This document shows positions 48,139 to 59,388 of a stretch of 64,000 bases of DNA, piece by piece. Made by a program: the position numbers and the translations under genes. This stretch comes from Bactericera cockerelli (taxonomy: Eukaryota > Arthropoda > Insecta > Hemiptera > Triozidae). Under the pieces are notes generated by a model. It saw nothing but the letters and a program-made list of their open reading frames with translations. It was not told the origin of the DNA and did not search any database. The number at the start of each line of letters is the position of its first letter. Position 1 is the stretch's first letter. The stretch is taken from positions 9,303,413 through 9,367,412 of the forward strand of contig CM044967.1 of the NCBI GenBank assembly GCA_024516035.1, given 5' to 3'.

Positions 48139-48482
48139 GCCAGCCTCCGTGGCGTAATGGCGTAATGGTTGTGACTACTGCCCGTAGTCCAGACATCCCG
48201 AGTTCAATCCCCGGTTGGAGCAGACTTTTCGAAGAAAATTCTGTTCCCTCCAAACACGTGAGGCTGGCATTTCCGACCCTACCCAGGCTGGGTGAGGTTA
48301 ATGTGGGTATCTGGTACGATTCCCAGCGAATAGAGGGTAAAACCCCCGTCCTGACTATCTATCTCAATCAGGACGTTAAAACCAAATAGAATCAACTGGT
48401 CACAATAGATCTAATTAGGTGGCAGTGTTAATTGTTAGGGTTTCACTGAAAACCCTGCAATCAGATCAGATAATAATAATAA
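48139..48482 (+). repeat. tRNA-headed SINE with shared body, (AAT)n end
   Basis: It starts 'gccagcctccgtggcgtaat', with the A-box segment 'ggcgtaat' duplicated. B box 'gagttcaatccccgg'. Shared body with 'caggctgggtgaggttaatg'. The tail 'ggtttcactgaaaaccctgc' ends in (AAT)n. The 3' end directly abuts a family 2 SINE. Confidence 0.85.
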
Positions 48483-48640
48483 ACCTCAGTAGCTTGATCG
48501 ATAAGGTGGTAGACTTGTAACCTGGAGGTCGGTGGTTCAAGTCCCAAGTTCAGCAAAAAATTAGTAAAGCGAGTTTGAGTAGTTGTGACATCAGTAAAGT
48601 ACTAAAGTGTAACACAAATATGATAAGAACAACAAAAATT
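48483..48640 (+). repeat. Family 2 tRNA SINE
   Basis: 'Cctcagtagcttgatcgata' and 'ggtggttcaagtccca' are followed by 'agcgagtttgagtagttgtg', as in the copy at 15609. It inserted at, or is fused to, the AAT tail of the preceding SINE. Confidence 0.8.
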
Positions 48641-49603
48641 CCGTTTTTTTCCAATTCCAAAATCAGTAATTACCATGCAGTTGAAAATGATGTTAAACCA
48701 CAAAAAAATCACGTTTTTTTTTTGTTGTTGATGAAAGTAGGCAATTTTTGTACATTTGAGATTCACAATTTTTTCCATGTTATTAGGTAGGTTGTCTTCT
48801 TAAGAATCACTTCAATTTGCAAGCTATGAAGTGACTACCACTAAATTTCGATAGTCACAATAATGGCAGCAAAGCTGCCGTATAATATGAAAACTTGGAT
48901 GAAATATTTGGCCCATAAAAAATACAGAATGAACTAAAAAAAATCGTTCGTTCTAAAAACCGCAAAATCGTTCTAAAAATTCTAAAAGAAAAAAGACATG
49001 AAAGACGTCCACTTCGTTCGGTCAGTAATTGTATTAAGAAATTTCAGTATTCCAGGGCTCGAGAAATTTACTACGGCGACTTTAGCTCCAAGATTGAATC
49101 GGAAAAAAATTACGTAATAATATTTTTTTTATATTATATAATCGTTTATATCGCAGGGGCCGCTGCTTAACGGCTCCAAAAGTGGTCCGATTCATATTTC
49201 TGATGTTGATGTCAGTGATATCCAGATGCTCCATGATGGATGATGTATAAGTATTCATCTCGTAAAAGTATTAGATAATTTGGATAACTAATTTCTTGAA
49301 TCCTTTCGAAAATAATCAAGCTTAGGAAAGATAGACCTTTGTAAATTATGGGTTAGGAATTTTCTTGCTCTCTACTTTGATGTCTGGCCGGGGTCCATTC
49401 TTTCCTTGTGAGGTAGCTCCTCTCTAATGTGAGCAGCGATCAGTGGCGCAATTATGGACAAAATAAGTTATCAATCATACGAAAAAGTCCTATATTTCTG
49501 CGGTACCCTATAAAATTGGGATATAATGACACAAAGAAATGTTTTTTTTTTTTTTTTTTTTTTTTCCGTCCGCCATCCCTATCTTACACGTTGACCAATT
49601 GAC

Positions 49604-49646
<43 letters not shown>

Positions 49647-50880
49647 AAAAGGAAAATATCGGATTCACAAGTTCAATTAAAAACTCAAATTTCCCCATTT
49701 AAAACAATACGCAAAATCTAGACTCAAGTCTACAAACGTGTTACAAAAAGACTATGAACATCACACTAAGGGCGAAATTAATAGACTTTTCGTAATACCT
49801 CTGTGGATTTAAGTGTAGATTTTGCGCATTATTTTCAATGGGGAAACTTAAGCACTGACTTGAACTTGTGAATCCGATTTTATATATAAATTTATTCCAT
49901 AAGAAAAACACTTTATCGGATTCACAGTAAGTTGTAACTAATAACTTTTTCTTGAAGGCACAGTGCAAAAAGTTCTAACGTTGGCGTTGCAGAAATTAGA
50001 CTTGTAAATTCTTGTTACTTGGCTTCATTCAGGGACTTTTAAGACGTTCCAAAATTATAATGAGGAAGAAATGTTTAATGTGTTGCACACGAATATTTTT
50101 GGCATTATGATACCTTCTGCTAATTGTTTTGATATAACAAGGAGTTGAACATTAGTTTAATTCTGCTTCGAAGTTGTAAACGTACCTATAGCTACTGCGA
50201 TTGTTTAAACATAATAAGATAGTAACAATGATAATAATTAAAACTACTGTTTAGCTGTTTATAGGCATTAGCACGACGTGAAATTTAATTCTGTTGGTAA
50301 GTATCAATTATCACCTTGGGACGCTAGCCACAGTCAATAATCCTTTTGAGTTTTTTTTTTTTTTTTTTTAATCCTTCTTATGGTAGAGCACAGGGCACAT
50401 GGGGAAAACTTTTAGAGATACAGCATTTATTTAGTTAAACAGTGGATGAATGAGTCACTTTTATGTTTAACTGTAAATTAAACTTGATCGAAGTATTACG
50501 TAACAATACAGTGGTAGAAGATTGGGCAACGCTGGAAATCTATTGGTCACCATATCCAGATTTCATTCATGATTCAAGCTTGTATTTTTCTACAACATTT
50601 CGGCTACCAAGTAAACTTCACTTGTTTCCATACTTTTCTTTGACCCTCTCGTGACCTGTTCAGTCCCAGAGTTAATTAGAACACTTATCTTTCAGGGACA
50701 AGAGAAACTCGGCTGAAACCTTGAGCAAACTATACTTTCTATACAAATTATGTACAGTAGGTAATAGAAAGTACAAAACATTAACGAACCAGGTGCATAA
50801 ATCAGACTTTTTACTGTACGTAAAAAGCTACACAACTCGAAAAGCACTCCTAAAACATTAAATTATTTAATTGGTGCATC
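48641..50880. other. No gene seen; poly(T)/poly(A) hairpin-like tract at 49541-49644
   Basis: A run of about 26 T (49541-49566) is separated by about 42 bases from about 35 A (49609-49643). The two runs could pair, or may be the tails of two oppositely oriented retroinsertions. The rest is AT-rich noncoding DNA. Confidence 0.6.
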
Positions 50881-51075
50881 GGCAGTCAAGTGGTAAAGGC
50901 GCTAGTCTTGTTATCCAGGTCACGTTGGTTCAAATCCCACCTAATGCATCAATTTTTCCTCATTTATTTGAGTATATGACCACAAAATAATTAGCACTCT
51001 GAGGGTTAGGTGGTAGAAAATGCTTTGAGCACTAACCTCGCCTAGTAATTACCTTCCACTAAAGAGTATTATTAT
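50881..51075 (+). repeat. tRNA-derived SINE, family 3
   Basis: A box 'gcagtcaagtggtaaaggcg', B box 'ggttcaaatcccacc', then 'tttttcctcatttatttgag', and the tail 'aacctcgcctagtaatta' 'ccttccactaaagagta' with ATT repeats. A tail fragment recurs at 36028-36080 and a new copy begins at 63910. Confidence 0.75.
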
Positions 51076-52659
51076 TGGTTTTGTTTAAAAGATATTTTAT
51101 AAGGTCCTCTTAAGGTGTTATGTTCACGAGTTCAGGAAATGAGGCTGAACTCCATCCCCTCTGCTTGTTCAGAAACTCTAACAGATTTTTACATCAGTCA
51201 CCATTAAAAGCTCATAGATTTTTGTTGATGATTTCAGAGCTTTTCTCTCGAGGCATATCTTCTCATTTTATATTTTATCATTTTTCCCTGTCAAATATCT
51301 CTCTTGAACCGCCGAAACATCATTTTTTCATTTTTATAGAACAATATGTTGAGCATTTTGAGATTTCATACACATACCCATAAACCAGACCATTTGAAAA
51401 CTCAACGAAAATTACCGTCTAGATTTGTCCAGACATACTGAATCGCTGAGTTATTCTCATTTTTGCAAACAGCACTTTCGCTACGTTTCGTCGACCGAAG
51501 GCTCGAAAGAGGCAGTTTCTAAAAATAAATCATTAGATAATGAAATTTCAAAATTTGCCGGAGAATTTTATTTGAAAATACAGACGATGTATTTTTGAAA
51601 TTTAGTGTATTGAAACACTTTTTCGAACGCGTTTTTGTTCCGTTATTTTTTATTTTTTTGTGTTTTGTGTAATTTTTGAATAGATACATCAGAAATGTTA
51701 AAGCGGTGGTTGATATTTTGTAAATGTGTTAAATGATAACTGAAAGCTCTAATAGGTAATTTTTTTCTAAAATTTTATCCTGTAATTTGCATTTTGAGAG
51801 TGAAAAAACAGAAGGGTTTTACTATAGTAACTGTTGAAAACAGCTTAAAAATTGTTTCTACCTTAAGGATTCATTACTTTTACAAAGGTTTTCAAAAGTC
51901 AGTTTCATGGATTTCATAAATTGATACCTACTCCTAATGTTGATATTTACACTAACGACTAAAGATCATACATTTTTAAATTGAAAACCCATTATAATTT
52001 TATTTTACAATAGCTCATGTTATAAGAAACCTCAATTTAAATAAAATTGGACTATTTTCCAGTATTAATCAAAAATGTAAATAAACTAATGCGACTTGTC
52101 TCAAAATTAGCCTGGCCCAATCCAGCTTGCAATAAGGATCAATGTATTTAAGATTAAAGATCCTTGCTATATTAAAATAGTCCAATTTAAATAGTTTTCT
52201 TCAAAAAGCTAGGTTTCATTTTTTCACCACAATCATTTGGTTAACGTTTCATAATATAAAAAGCTAATTTAAGTAAAGTGATTTCATTTGTGCTGTGCCC
52301 AAGGATTTAATAGTTTAAAGATATTTGTATGAATTTGCCAGTTTGGATTAAGTTGACCGTATGAACAGTAAGATACAACCATTTATTACGATTTTAAATC
52401 ATCAAGTTTGTAAAAAATTTTTAATTCTTACAAACTTTGAGAATTCACCTCATTGATCAAACAAAGTATCGACGATTTTTCAAATCTGTAGGATAATGTA
52501 GGGGGGGGGGGGGGGTGGCTTGGAACAATTGAGTGAGGGTTTTACCTCTAGGTACTAGGTAATACCACAAACAAACAAAAATAAACATTTACTTTCACTT
52601 CACCCAGCCTAAATGGAAACGGGAAAACACAGGATTACTACTACTTAAGATGACACTTG

Positions 52660-53760
52660 GACGGATAGTGACCAAATCTATGCGTTAAATATTACATCCC
52701 TAATCTAGTTTCTCCAACAAAAAAAAAATCTGCAAAGATCCTTCCAAATAGCTGTAAATTCCTTAAAATTAGCCTCTAAACCACCACTTCATTCAAGGCA
52801 AAGAAAATCGGATAATGACCCAATTAAATATAGGCTATGAGCGTAAAAACTTACCTATATCCCTGATCCAGTTTCTCCAAAAAAGCTTCAAAGATCTTTC
52901 TAAAAAGCTAAATTCCTTAATTCGATTTCAGTATAGATAGAAAATTATTTGGTAATTTACAGTAATTATTTGGAGTATTGAAAAGTGTGCCACGGTGGTA
53001 AAAAGTTAGAGCAATCTAAACCATCTACTACTTCATTCAAGGCTAACAAAATTGTCATAAGATAGATTTCGACGTTAAATGGTGAAAATTACGAATTTTG
53101 GGCTCTTTCATTTGTGGTCCGATTTTTTGGAACACCTGATTTAGGCACTCTTCATAGTTCAAAGGTTAGTCGTGTAAACAATTTAAAACATGAAACGTGG
53201 GCAATTAACTTATTATAGTTTCGAAGATATTGTTGAGTTCCTTTTTTTTCCTACATAGAAAGTTGCCAGCATTATTTCGTTTTTAGTAAAGCTCAACTTC
53301 GTATTTATCGGCTCAAAATACATTATAATACCAAATCGTTAATACACCAAAAACTCTTTGACAATTTGTACACATTAGACAACTTAGAGTAAAATGCATA
53401 GATTCGGAGATCTTGTAAAAAAACTAATGAGTTTTTTAACCCAGGAAAACCTAGTTTTGACATTTTTTGCCTGCAGAAAAATTTGTCGGTAGTTTTTTTT
53501 TAAGTAAACTTCAGTCGTATTTAGCTGCTCAAAATACACTGTTTTACCTAAAATTCCAACCACACTAAAACTTTTCCTATGAAAACACGAGTCCTACTCG
53601 TAGATATGAAGATGCAAGAAGGTGACCCTACTGATCAAATTCCTTCCAAAAGGCTGCAAAATTCACAAAATTTAGTCCATAAACACAAAACATAAACAAG
53701 CTACCACATCATTCACGGCTATAATAATTGGTGTCAGAAAGTTGATTTCATAGTAGAGAT
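52660..53760 (+). repeat. Old, diverged tandem repeat region
   Basis: Phrases recur in order: 'atccctaatctagtttctcc' (52693) and 'atccctgatccagtttctcc' (52859); 'accacttcattcaaggc' (52782) and 'ctacttcattcaaggcta' (53027), 'ccacatcattcacggct' (53703); 'gtatttatcggctcaaaata' (53299) and 'gtatttagctgctcaaaata' (53518). Unit length is irregular, 160-400 bp. A 15-base G run lies at 52501-52515. Confidence 0.6.
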
Positions 53761-53940
53761 AATTTCTAGGTATACTTAGGTCTTTTTCGTTTTTTTGACC
53801 TGAAATTTTGGGACGCCTTCAAAGCTCAACACTCAAATTTAGGGAATTTATTTATGTTGAATTTGTTTTGAAATTGGAACCCTGCCGGAACATGTCATGT
53901 ATTTCATCTGGGATTTAGACCAACATAGTAATACGTTTTC

Positions 53941-54003
53941 AGCTTGCCTTTGGAATAATGGGACTCATTAGTCCTAGTCGGGTAGTATAAATGAGGCCAT
54001 ATT
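53941..54003 (-). repeat. SINE tail fragment
   Basis: This is the inverse of the tail at 1065-1128 ('tatactacccgactag'). Confidence 0.6.
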
Positions 54004-54113
54004 ATTATTTGATCATCCTAACAGGATTCACTATTATTTCGCCCATGTGTATGATTTGGATTTTAAATTTACACTAATATACCACCAGATACCACCTGTA
54101 CTTTGTACAAGTG

Positions 54114-55737
54114 TACAGGGTGAATCTGAATTACGTGATTACAGTTATAAGGCTGATAGAACTCGTCGATTGTAATCAAAATTATTCTAAAGTGATTCTG
54201 TCTTCCTTCATTTTAAGGGTTTTGTTCATATGAAGAAAAAACCCGATTTACGAGCCCTTTTCCGTACGCTGTACGCGGCGCGCCCTCCGTCACAAGCTAT
54301 AAATAACTCTTGAACGGTTTAAGGCGTTTAAGTTATCGAGTTGAAACTTTGATATGTTGTCCGGACCATCCAAAAGACGCCGACGGCGCGGCGGGAAAAA
54401 TACTTTGAGCTCAATCGGACCCCAAGAGTACCCTAGCCCTATAGGGCCGATATACTCTGTCTTCAATGACACGTCTTCCGTGTTAATATATCAACTGAAA
54501 TTCGCGTCGAAGCACCTGGGTAGTTTAGCCAAATGGATTAAGGCATCTAGATGTCATCCAGGCGCCCCAAATTCAATTTTTATTCTGCCCAATCTAGCTG
54601 AAATTTCAGGGTATGTTTCATACATGCTTTAGATGTTACTTTAATTTTTTCTAACCATATAATGTTATTATTATACAATTTTTTATTAGATACAAAAGGA
54701 CATTATGTACATACAAATAATAATTTTAACAGTGAAAAAATGAAAAAAACAATATATACAATAAAAATGAAAAAGAATAGAAAATATTTGAAAACATATG
54801 TCCTAACTAAAGGGCGGGGTTATTGCCTATGGCAATCTCTTCCACCCAACCCTTTTGTTAAGACAACGTCGAACTAGACTAGATTTTAGATCAAAATTTC
54901 AAATCACAAAAAAGCTGCATTTTTTGTCCAATTAAGCTGAAATTTTCAGAGTATGTTTCTTACCGGCATGCCTATCAATGTCTAATTTTAGAATGACACT
55001 ATGTTAAGCAATGTCGAGCTAGGCTAAGGTTTCGATCAAAATTTATTGATCAATAGTAGTGGACCAAGCCAAGTTCCAACAAGCACGGCAGTGAATCTTT
55101 ACACGAACTGATTCACCCGATTTTTCACACCATTACCTATATCTTTGGCTCGATTGACCATGGAGCTATGAAATTTGGCACATAATATGTTCTCTTAGTA
55201 TCACTAAAAACATACTGAAAATTTCAAGAGTCAAAACAAAAAACTTTCGGAGAAAGGTAATTTTAAATTTTGCAATTTTGTTTCTGAGTGACTCACTGAT
55301 ACACTGACTCACAGATCATCAAAATTATGAGGCACTTCCCGACTACCTAGAAAGCTGAAGTTTTGCGTGGTGGTAGGGTTTGTTGTAAAAGAACAGGAAA
55401 AAATATGAAAAACAGCTGTTAAACGCTGTCGTTTTTGGAAGCATATAGGCGCCTTTATGGCTTTTAAACTGAAATCTTGACTATTTAGAACATTGGAATT
55501 TTGTATGTTGGTCTGGAATATCTGGATCTTTTGAACCGTACAAATATTTTTATTGTATAGTACCTAAGCAGAAAAATATAGCGAATTCAGTTCCTATATG
55601 TCGGAAAATCACAAAATGAACGCTATTTTCGAAATGATCTACGATAGGTAGTTTTTTTTTTTTCTTCATTCTTTCGATTTCAATGGACGAGTTTTATCAT
55701 TCCTAGAAATTTAGTCACATAATTTAGATTCACCCTG
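54114..55737. mobile_element. 1.6-kb DNA element with 'acagggtgaatctgaatta' TIRs
   Basis: The left end 'tacagggtgaatctgaatta' pairs with the right 'taatttagattcaccctgta', and homology continues inward ('agaactcgtcgattg' against 'aaactcgtccattg' inverted) for about 70 bp. There is no transposase ORF, so it is non-autonomous or decayed. Its CAGGGTG terminus resembles those of the elements at 10067 and 59389. Confidence 0.7.
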
Positions 55738-55817
55738 TAAATATATTTTTTATAAATATTTTGAAGTAGATATCATAGATATGTAATGGAACGATTTATT
55801 TTAACTGTAATTACTTC

Positions 55818-58060
55818 TTGTTTATTTATTTATTTATTTTACAATAAACGGATTACAAAAGATCCTTTTCTAACTATTACATTAAATTGGTTCCCTAGCT
55901 AATGAAATTATAATTATTCTATCTTATTTTAATACCTATTATAAATCTAAATCTAATGAAAAATATCTAATTCTAATGCTATACTAAAGTTAAGGTATAT
56001 GCTTGGCATGTAAAAAAAAAAAAAAAAAAAAAATATTGTTGGTTAAAAAACAAAAAAAAACACAAAAACATACAGGTAAAAACAAAATAAAGACTAGATC
56101 GAAGAGGAACTTAAAGTTTGTAGTGGAACTAAATTAGACTAGAAGATAAGAGATTAAGAAAGGTAGTATCTATGAGGAAAGGTCAGTAAAACATTGATTA
56201 TTATAGAATAACCTCACTTCTTGTGAGGAAGTGCAGAAAAAGTCAATGTGGTCCTTGATCATGTTAGCCGACCGCTGGAATCTTATCATAGGGCTGTTCT
56301 GTAAATAATTTGTTCGTGCGAAAGGAGGTCGAAATGGGAGTGAGGAACGCGTAGCATAGCCAGGAACATTGATGCTGATTGATTCCAGTAGGTCAGGAGT
56401 ATCCAGTTTAGAGGTAAGGATATTATGAAAGTAGATCATGTCGTACATCTCCCTCCTCACTGATAAAGGCATTAAATTGGCAGATTTTTCAAGATTACTA
56501 TAGGATAGGTCACTTACTCTCATTTTTCTTCCAAAGGTTTTCAGAGCCTTATGCTGAATAGTTTCTATTCTCCCAGAATGATATTTATACGAAGGATTCC
56601 ATACAGTAGAAGCAAACTCCAGAACACTCCGAACCAGCGAACAATATAGGATTTTGAACGACAGATGATCAGGGAACTTTTTTGTCGATCTAGTAATAAA
56701 ACCAAGCATTCCAGAAGCTTTTTTGCAAATAGCGTCAATGTGGGGTATAAAGGAGAGTTTGGAATCGATGAGAAAACCCAAATCTCTGATACAAAAAGAA
56801 CGAGGAATTTCGCAAGAATCAAGGCGATAAGAAAATATGGCAGGGGAGTTAGATTTTGAAAAAGTAATAACATTGCACTTGGAGGGGTTAACCTCAAGCA
56901 AGTTATTTAGAAACCAATTGTTCAAAGAAGTGAGAGCGTGCTGAAGTTTAAGGTGATCTTCTGCAGAACTAACTGAACGGAACACCTTGAGGTCGTCACA
57001 GAAGAGAAGATACTGAACGTCGTGTTGAGAAAGGCAGTTTTGAACATCGTTGATAAAGAGAAGAAATAGGATAGGACCAAGATGAGATCCTTGAGGAACG
57101 CCTGAAACAGCTTGAAAGGAATTAGATATTGAAGAACCTACCCGAACCATACATAACCTATCAGAGAGGTAACTGGAGAACCACAAGAGAAGAGGACCTG
57201 ATATTCCATAGGCAGACAACTTATCCAAGAGAATCCTATGATTTACTCGATCAAAGGCCTTAGTAAGGTCAAGATAGATCGAATCAACTTGATTTTTCCC
57301 CGAAACATTGACAGATAAGTAATTAAGGTACTGAAGGAGATTGGAAGACACTGATTTGCTGGGCATAAATCCATGCTGATTGTTGATAATAAAACGAGTT
57401 AAGATAGGAAAGAGCTTCTGAAGAACAACAGATTCAAAAAGTTTTGGTATAGCTGACAAAATAGAAATAGGTCGATAACTGGTTATCATTATCTTCGAGG
57501 CATCCTTTTTGTGAACAGGTGTAATGAAACATTTTTTCCATGAAGACGGGAAAACTCCTGAAGATAAAGATAAATTGAAGAGGTAACACAGAGGACGAGC
57601 AAGAGACGAAGAACAGCGTTTCAAGAAGATTGGTGGAATGCCATCAGGACCTGCACCTTTATGAACACTTAAAGCCTTGAGTTTTCTGAAGACATCTATT
57701 TCTGAAAGAGAGCAAGAAGAAATAATCTCGGACAGTTCAAAATTGATTTCGGGAGAACAGAGTGGAACGTCAACAAATACTGAAGAGAAGTGCTGAGCAA
57801 AAAGATTAGCAGAAGACAAAGATGATGTAGATTCGATGTCATTGAACTTTAGGCTTGTAGGAATAGCGGAATTACCCGAAGATTTCTATTATACTTCCAG
57901 AAGTAACGAGGATTTTCTTTAATGTTTCGAACAACGGAATTTAGATATGAAGAATAACATTGTTGGGCCAGATTTTTGCATTGAGATCTTAGAGACGAGA
58001 AGACTTGATAAAGGTAGGGATCACGAGAAGACTTGTTATAAGGAAATACGAGTAAGTAAT
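55818..58060 (-). mobile_element. 5'-truncated jockey-like non-LTR retrotransposon
   Basis: The element reads on the minus strand from about 58060, inside ORF2 upstream of the RT domain, to a (TTTA)n tail at 55820-55838. The upstream coding part reads PYNKSSRDPYLYQVFSSLRS and then 'NIKENPRYFWKYNR', the usual pre-RT linker. A one-base loss near 57880 disrupts its junction to the main frame. No endonuclease domain: 5' truncation. Confidence 0.85.
56170..57819 (-). CDS. Reverse transcriptase (ORF2 C-terminal part) of a jockey-like LINE
   Basis: The 549-codon frame holds a whole RT domain: GAGPDGIPP (about residues 55-63), SYRPISILSAIPKLFE, the first catalytic Asp in YLDLTKAFDRV (about 182-192), SGVPQGSHLGP, and the active-site box LLFCDDLKVF (about 271-280). 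Most LINEs have F/YADD at the last site; here it is FCDD, so the two Asp remain. The C-terminal part has 'RDLGFLIDSKLSF' and 'ASTVWNPSY', typical of this group. It would act in target-primed reverse transcription. The first 5' part of ORF2 is missing or frameshifted, so the start Met is not the original one. Confidence 0.9.
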   Translation of the reverse strand: MSSANLFAQHFSSVFVDVPLCSPEINFELSEIISSCSLSEIDVFRKLKALSVHKGAGPDGIPPIFLKRCSSSLARPLCYLFNLSLSSGVFPSSWKKCFITPVHKKDASKIMITSYRPISILSAIPKLFESVVLQKLFPILTRFIINNQHGFMPSKSVSSNLLQYLNYLSVNVSGKNQVDSIYLDLTKAFDRVNHRILLDKLSAYGISGPLLLWFSSYLSDRLCMVRVGSSISNSFQAVSGVPQGSHLGPILFLLFINDVQNCLSQHDVQYLLFCDDLKVFRSVSSAEDHLKLQHALTSLNNWFLNNLLEVNPSKCNVITFSKSNSPAIFSYRLDSCEIPRSFCIRDLGFLIDSKLSFIPHIDAICKKASGMLGFITRSTKKFPDHLSFKILYCSLVRSVLEFASTVWNPSYKYHSGRIETIQHKALKTFGRKMRVSDLSYSNLEKSANLMPLSVRREMYDMIYFHNILTSKLDTPDLLESISINVPGYATRSSLPFRPPFARTNYLQNSPMIRFQRSANMIKDHIDFFCTSSQEVRLFYNNQCFTDLSS

Positions 58061-58500
58061 CGGTTTAAAAAAAATGTATGGTAGGGTTAAAAAATTATCG
58101 AGTTTTATTTCACCACTGATATGAAATCGGAAGCATTGTGTTCGTTTTTGTAACTAAAAAAAAAAATTTTGCTCCGATTTCATAACCTCCTGAGCAACTT
58201 TAGTTTTTTGTCTGTCTGTCGGTCTCTTTGTCCGTTGGTCTGTGTGAGACACCACAAGACTTTCCTTATCACTCGAAAAGAAGTCTTATTCCGCCACCGG
58301 TGAATCAACGGTAACAGTTAGCTAAATTTCAATGTCATTTTCGTAACCAGCATCTCAAATTTATTGGATTTGATGTATCACAACCCCCATCTAAGATGAA
58401 TAACAAAAGAGAATAATGCGGGACCCTCCAAAATACCGGTTAAGTGGGGCCGGGTTCCGTATTATTATTATTTGTTTATTGCAATTTATTTTGGACCAAT

Positions 58501-58828
58501 TATTATTATCTGACCTGGTTGCAGGGTTTTCAGTGAAACCCTTACAATTATTATTAACACTGCGACCTAATTAGATCTATTGTGACCTAATTAGATTCTA
58601 TTCGGTTTTAACGTCCTGATTTGAGATAGATAGTCAGGACGGGGGTTTACCCTACATTCGCTGGGAATCGTACCAGCTACCCACATTAACCTCACCCAGC
58701 CTGGGTAGGGCCGGAAATGCCAGCCTCACGTGTTTGGAGGGAACAGAGCCCCAACCGGGAGTCGAACTCGAGACCACTGGACTATGGGCAGTAGTCATAA
58801 TCATTACGCCACGGAGCGGAGGCTGGCT
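58501..58828 (-). repeat. Complete tRNA-headed SINE, 12-bp TSD
   Basis: Same family as 48139-48482, inverted. The head lies at 58826-58755, with the (AAT)n end at 58501. TTTTGGACCAAT flanks it exactly at 58489-58500 and 58829-58840. Confidence 0.9.
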
Positions 58829-59046
58829 TTTTGGACCAATGGCCGAAAACAAATTTTTTAATATCTAGAAATGTGTAAAGAATCAATCAATTAAAAAAGC
58901 ATGAATATCTTACTAATTATAGGAGTTTTGATGGTAACTAATTGGATTAACAGAATTAACTAGTGCAAGTATCATACCACTTTATTTTAATAATCTTTCA
59001 AATTCCATATCTTCCTGGCAATAATTCAAACTTATTTCACTGAACG

Positions 59047-59385
59047 CCAGCCTCCGTGACGTAACGGTTGTGATTACTGCCTGTAGTCCAGTGATCCCGA
59101 GTTCGATTCGCGGTTGGGGCAGACTTTTCGAAGAAAATTCTGTTCCCTCCAAGGACATGAAGCTGGCATTTCCAGCCCTACCCAGGCTGGGTGAGGATAA
59201 TGTGGGTAGCTGGTACGATTCCCAGCAAATGGAGAGTAAAACACGCGTCCTGACTATCTATCTCATATCAGGACGTTTAAGTCAAATGAAATCAACTGGT
59301 CACAATAGATTTCATTAGTTAGCCGTGTTATTTATAACGGGTTCTCTTCAAACACTGCAACCAGGTCAGATAATAAATATACTGG
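59047..59385 (+). repeat. tRNA-headed SINE
   Basis: 'Gccagcctccgtgacgtaac', 'gagttcgattcgcgg' and the shared body 'caggctgggtgaggataatg' identify it. The tail ends 'ccaggtcagataataaat', directly before the long-TIR element at 59389. No TSD found. Confidence 0.85.
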
Positions 59386-59388
59386 GTA

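Noticed and set aside
48012..48389. 125-codon ORF, and similar short ORFs at 38164, 58652, 59070 and 61432
   Set aside because: All translate the shared SINE head and body; the recurring 'SVPSKHVRLAFPALPRLGE' peptide is SINE sequence.
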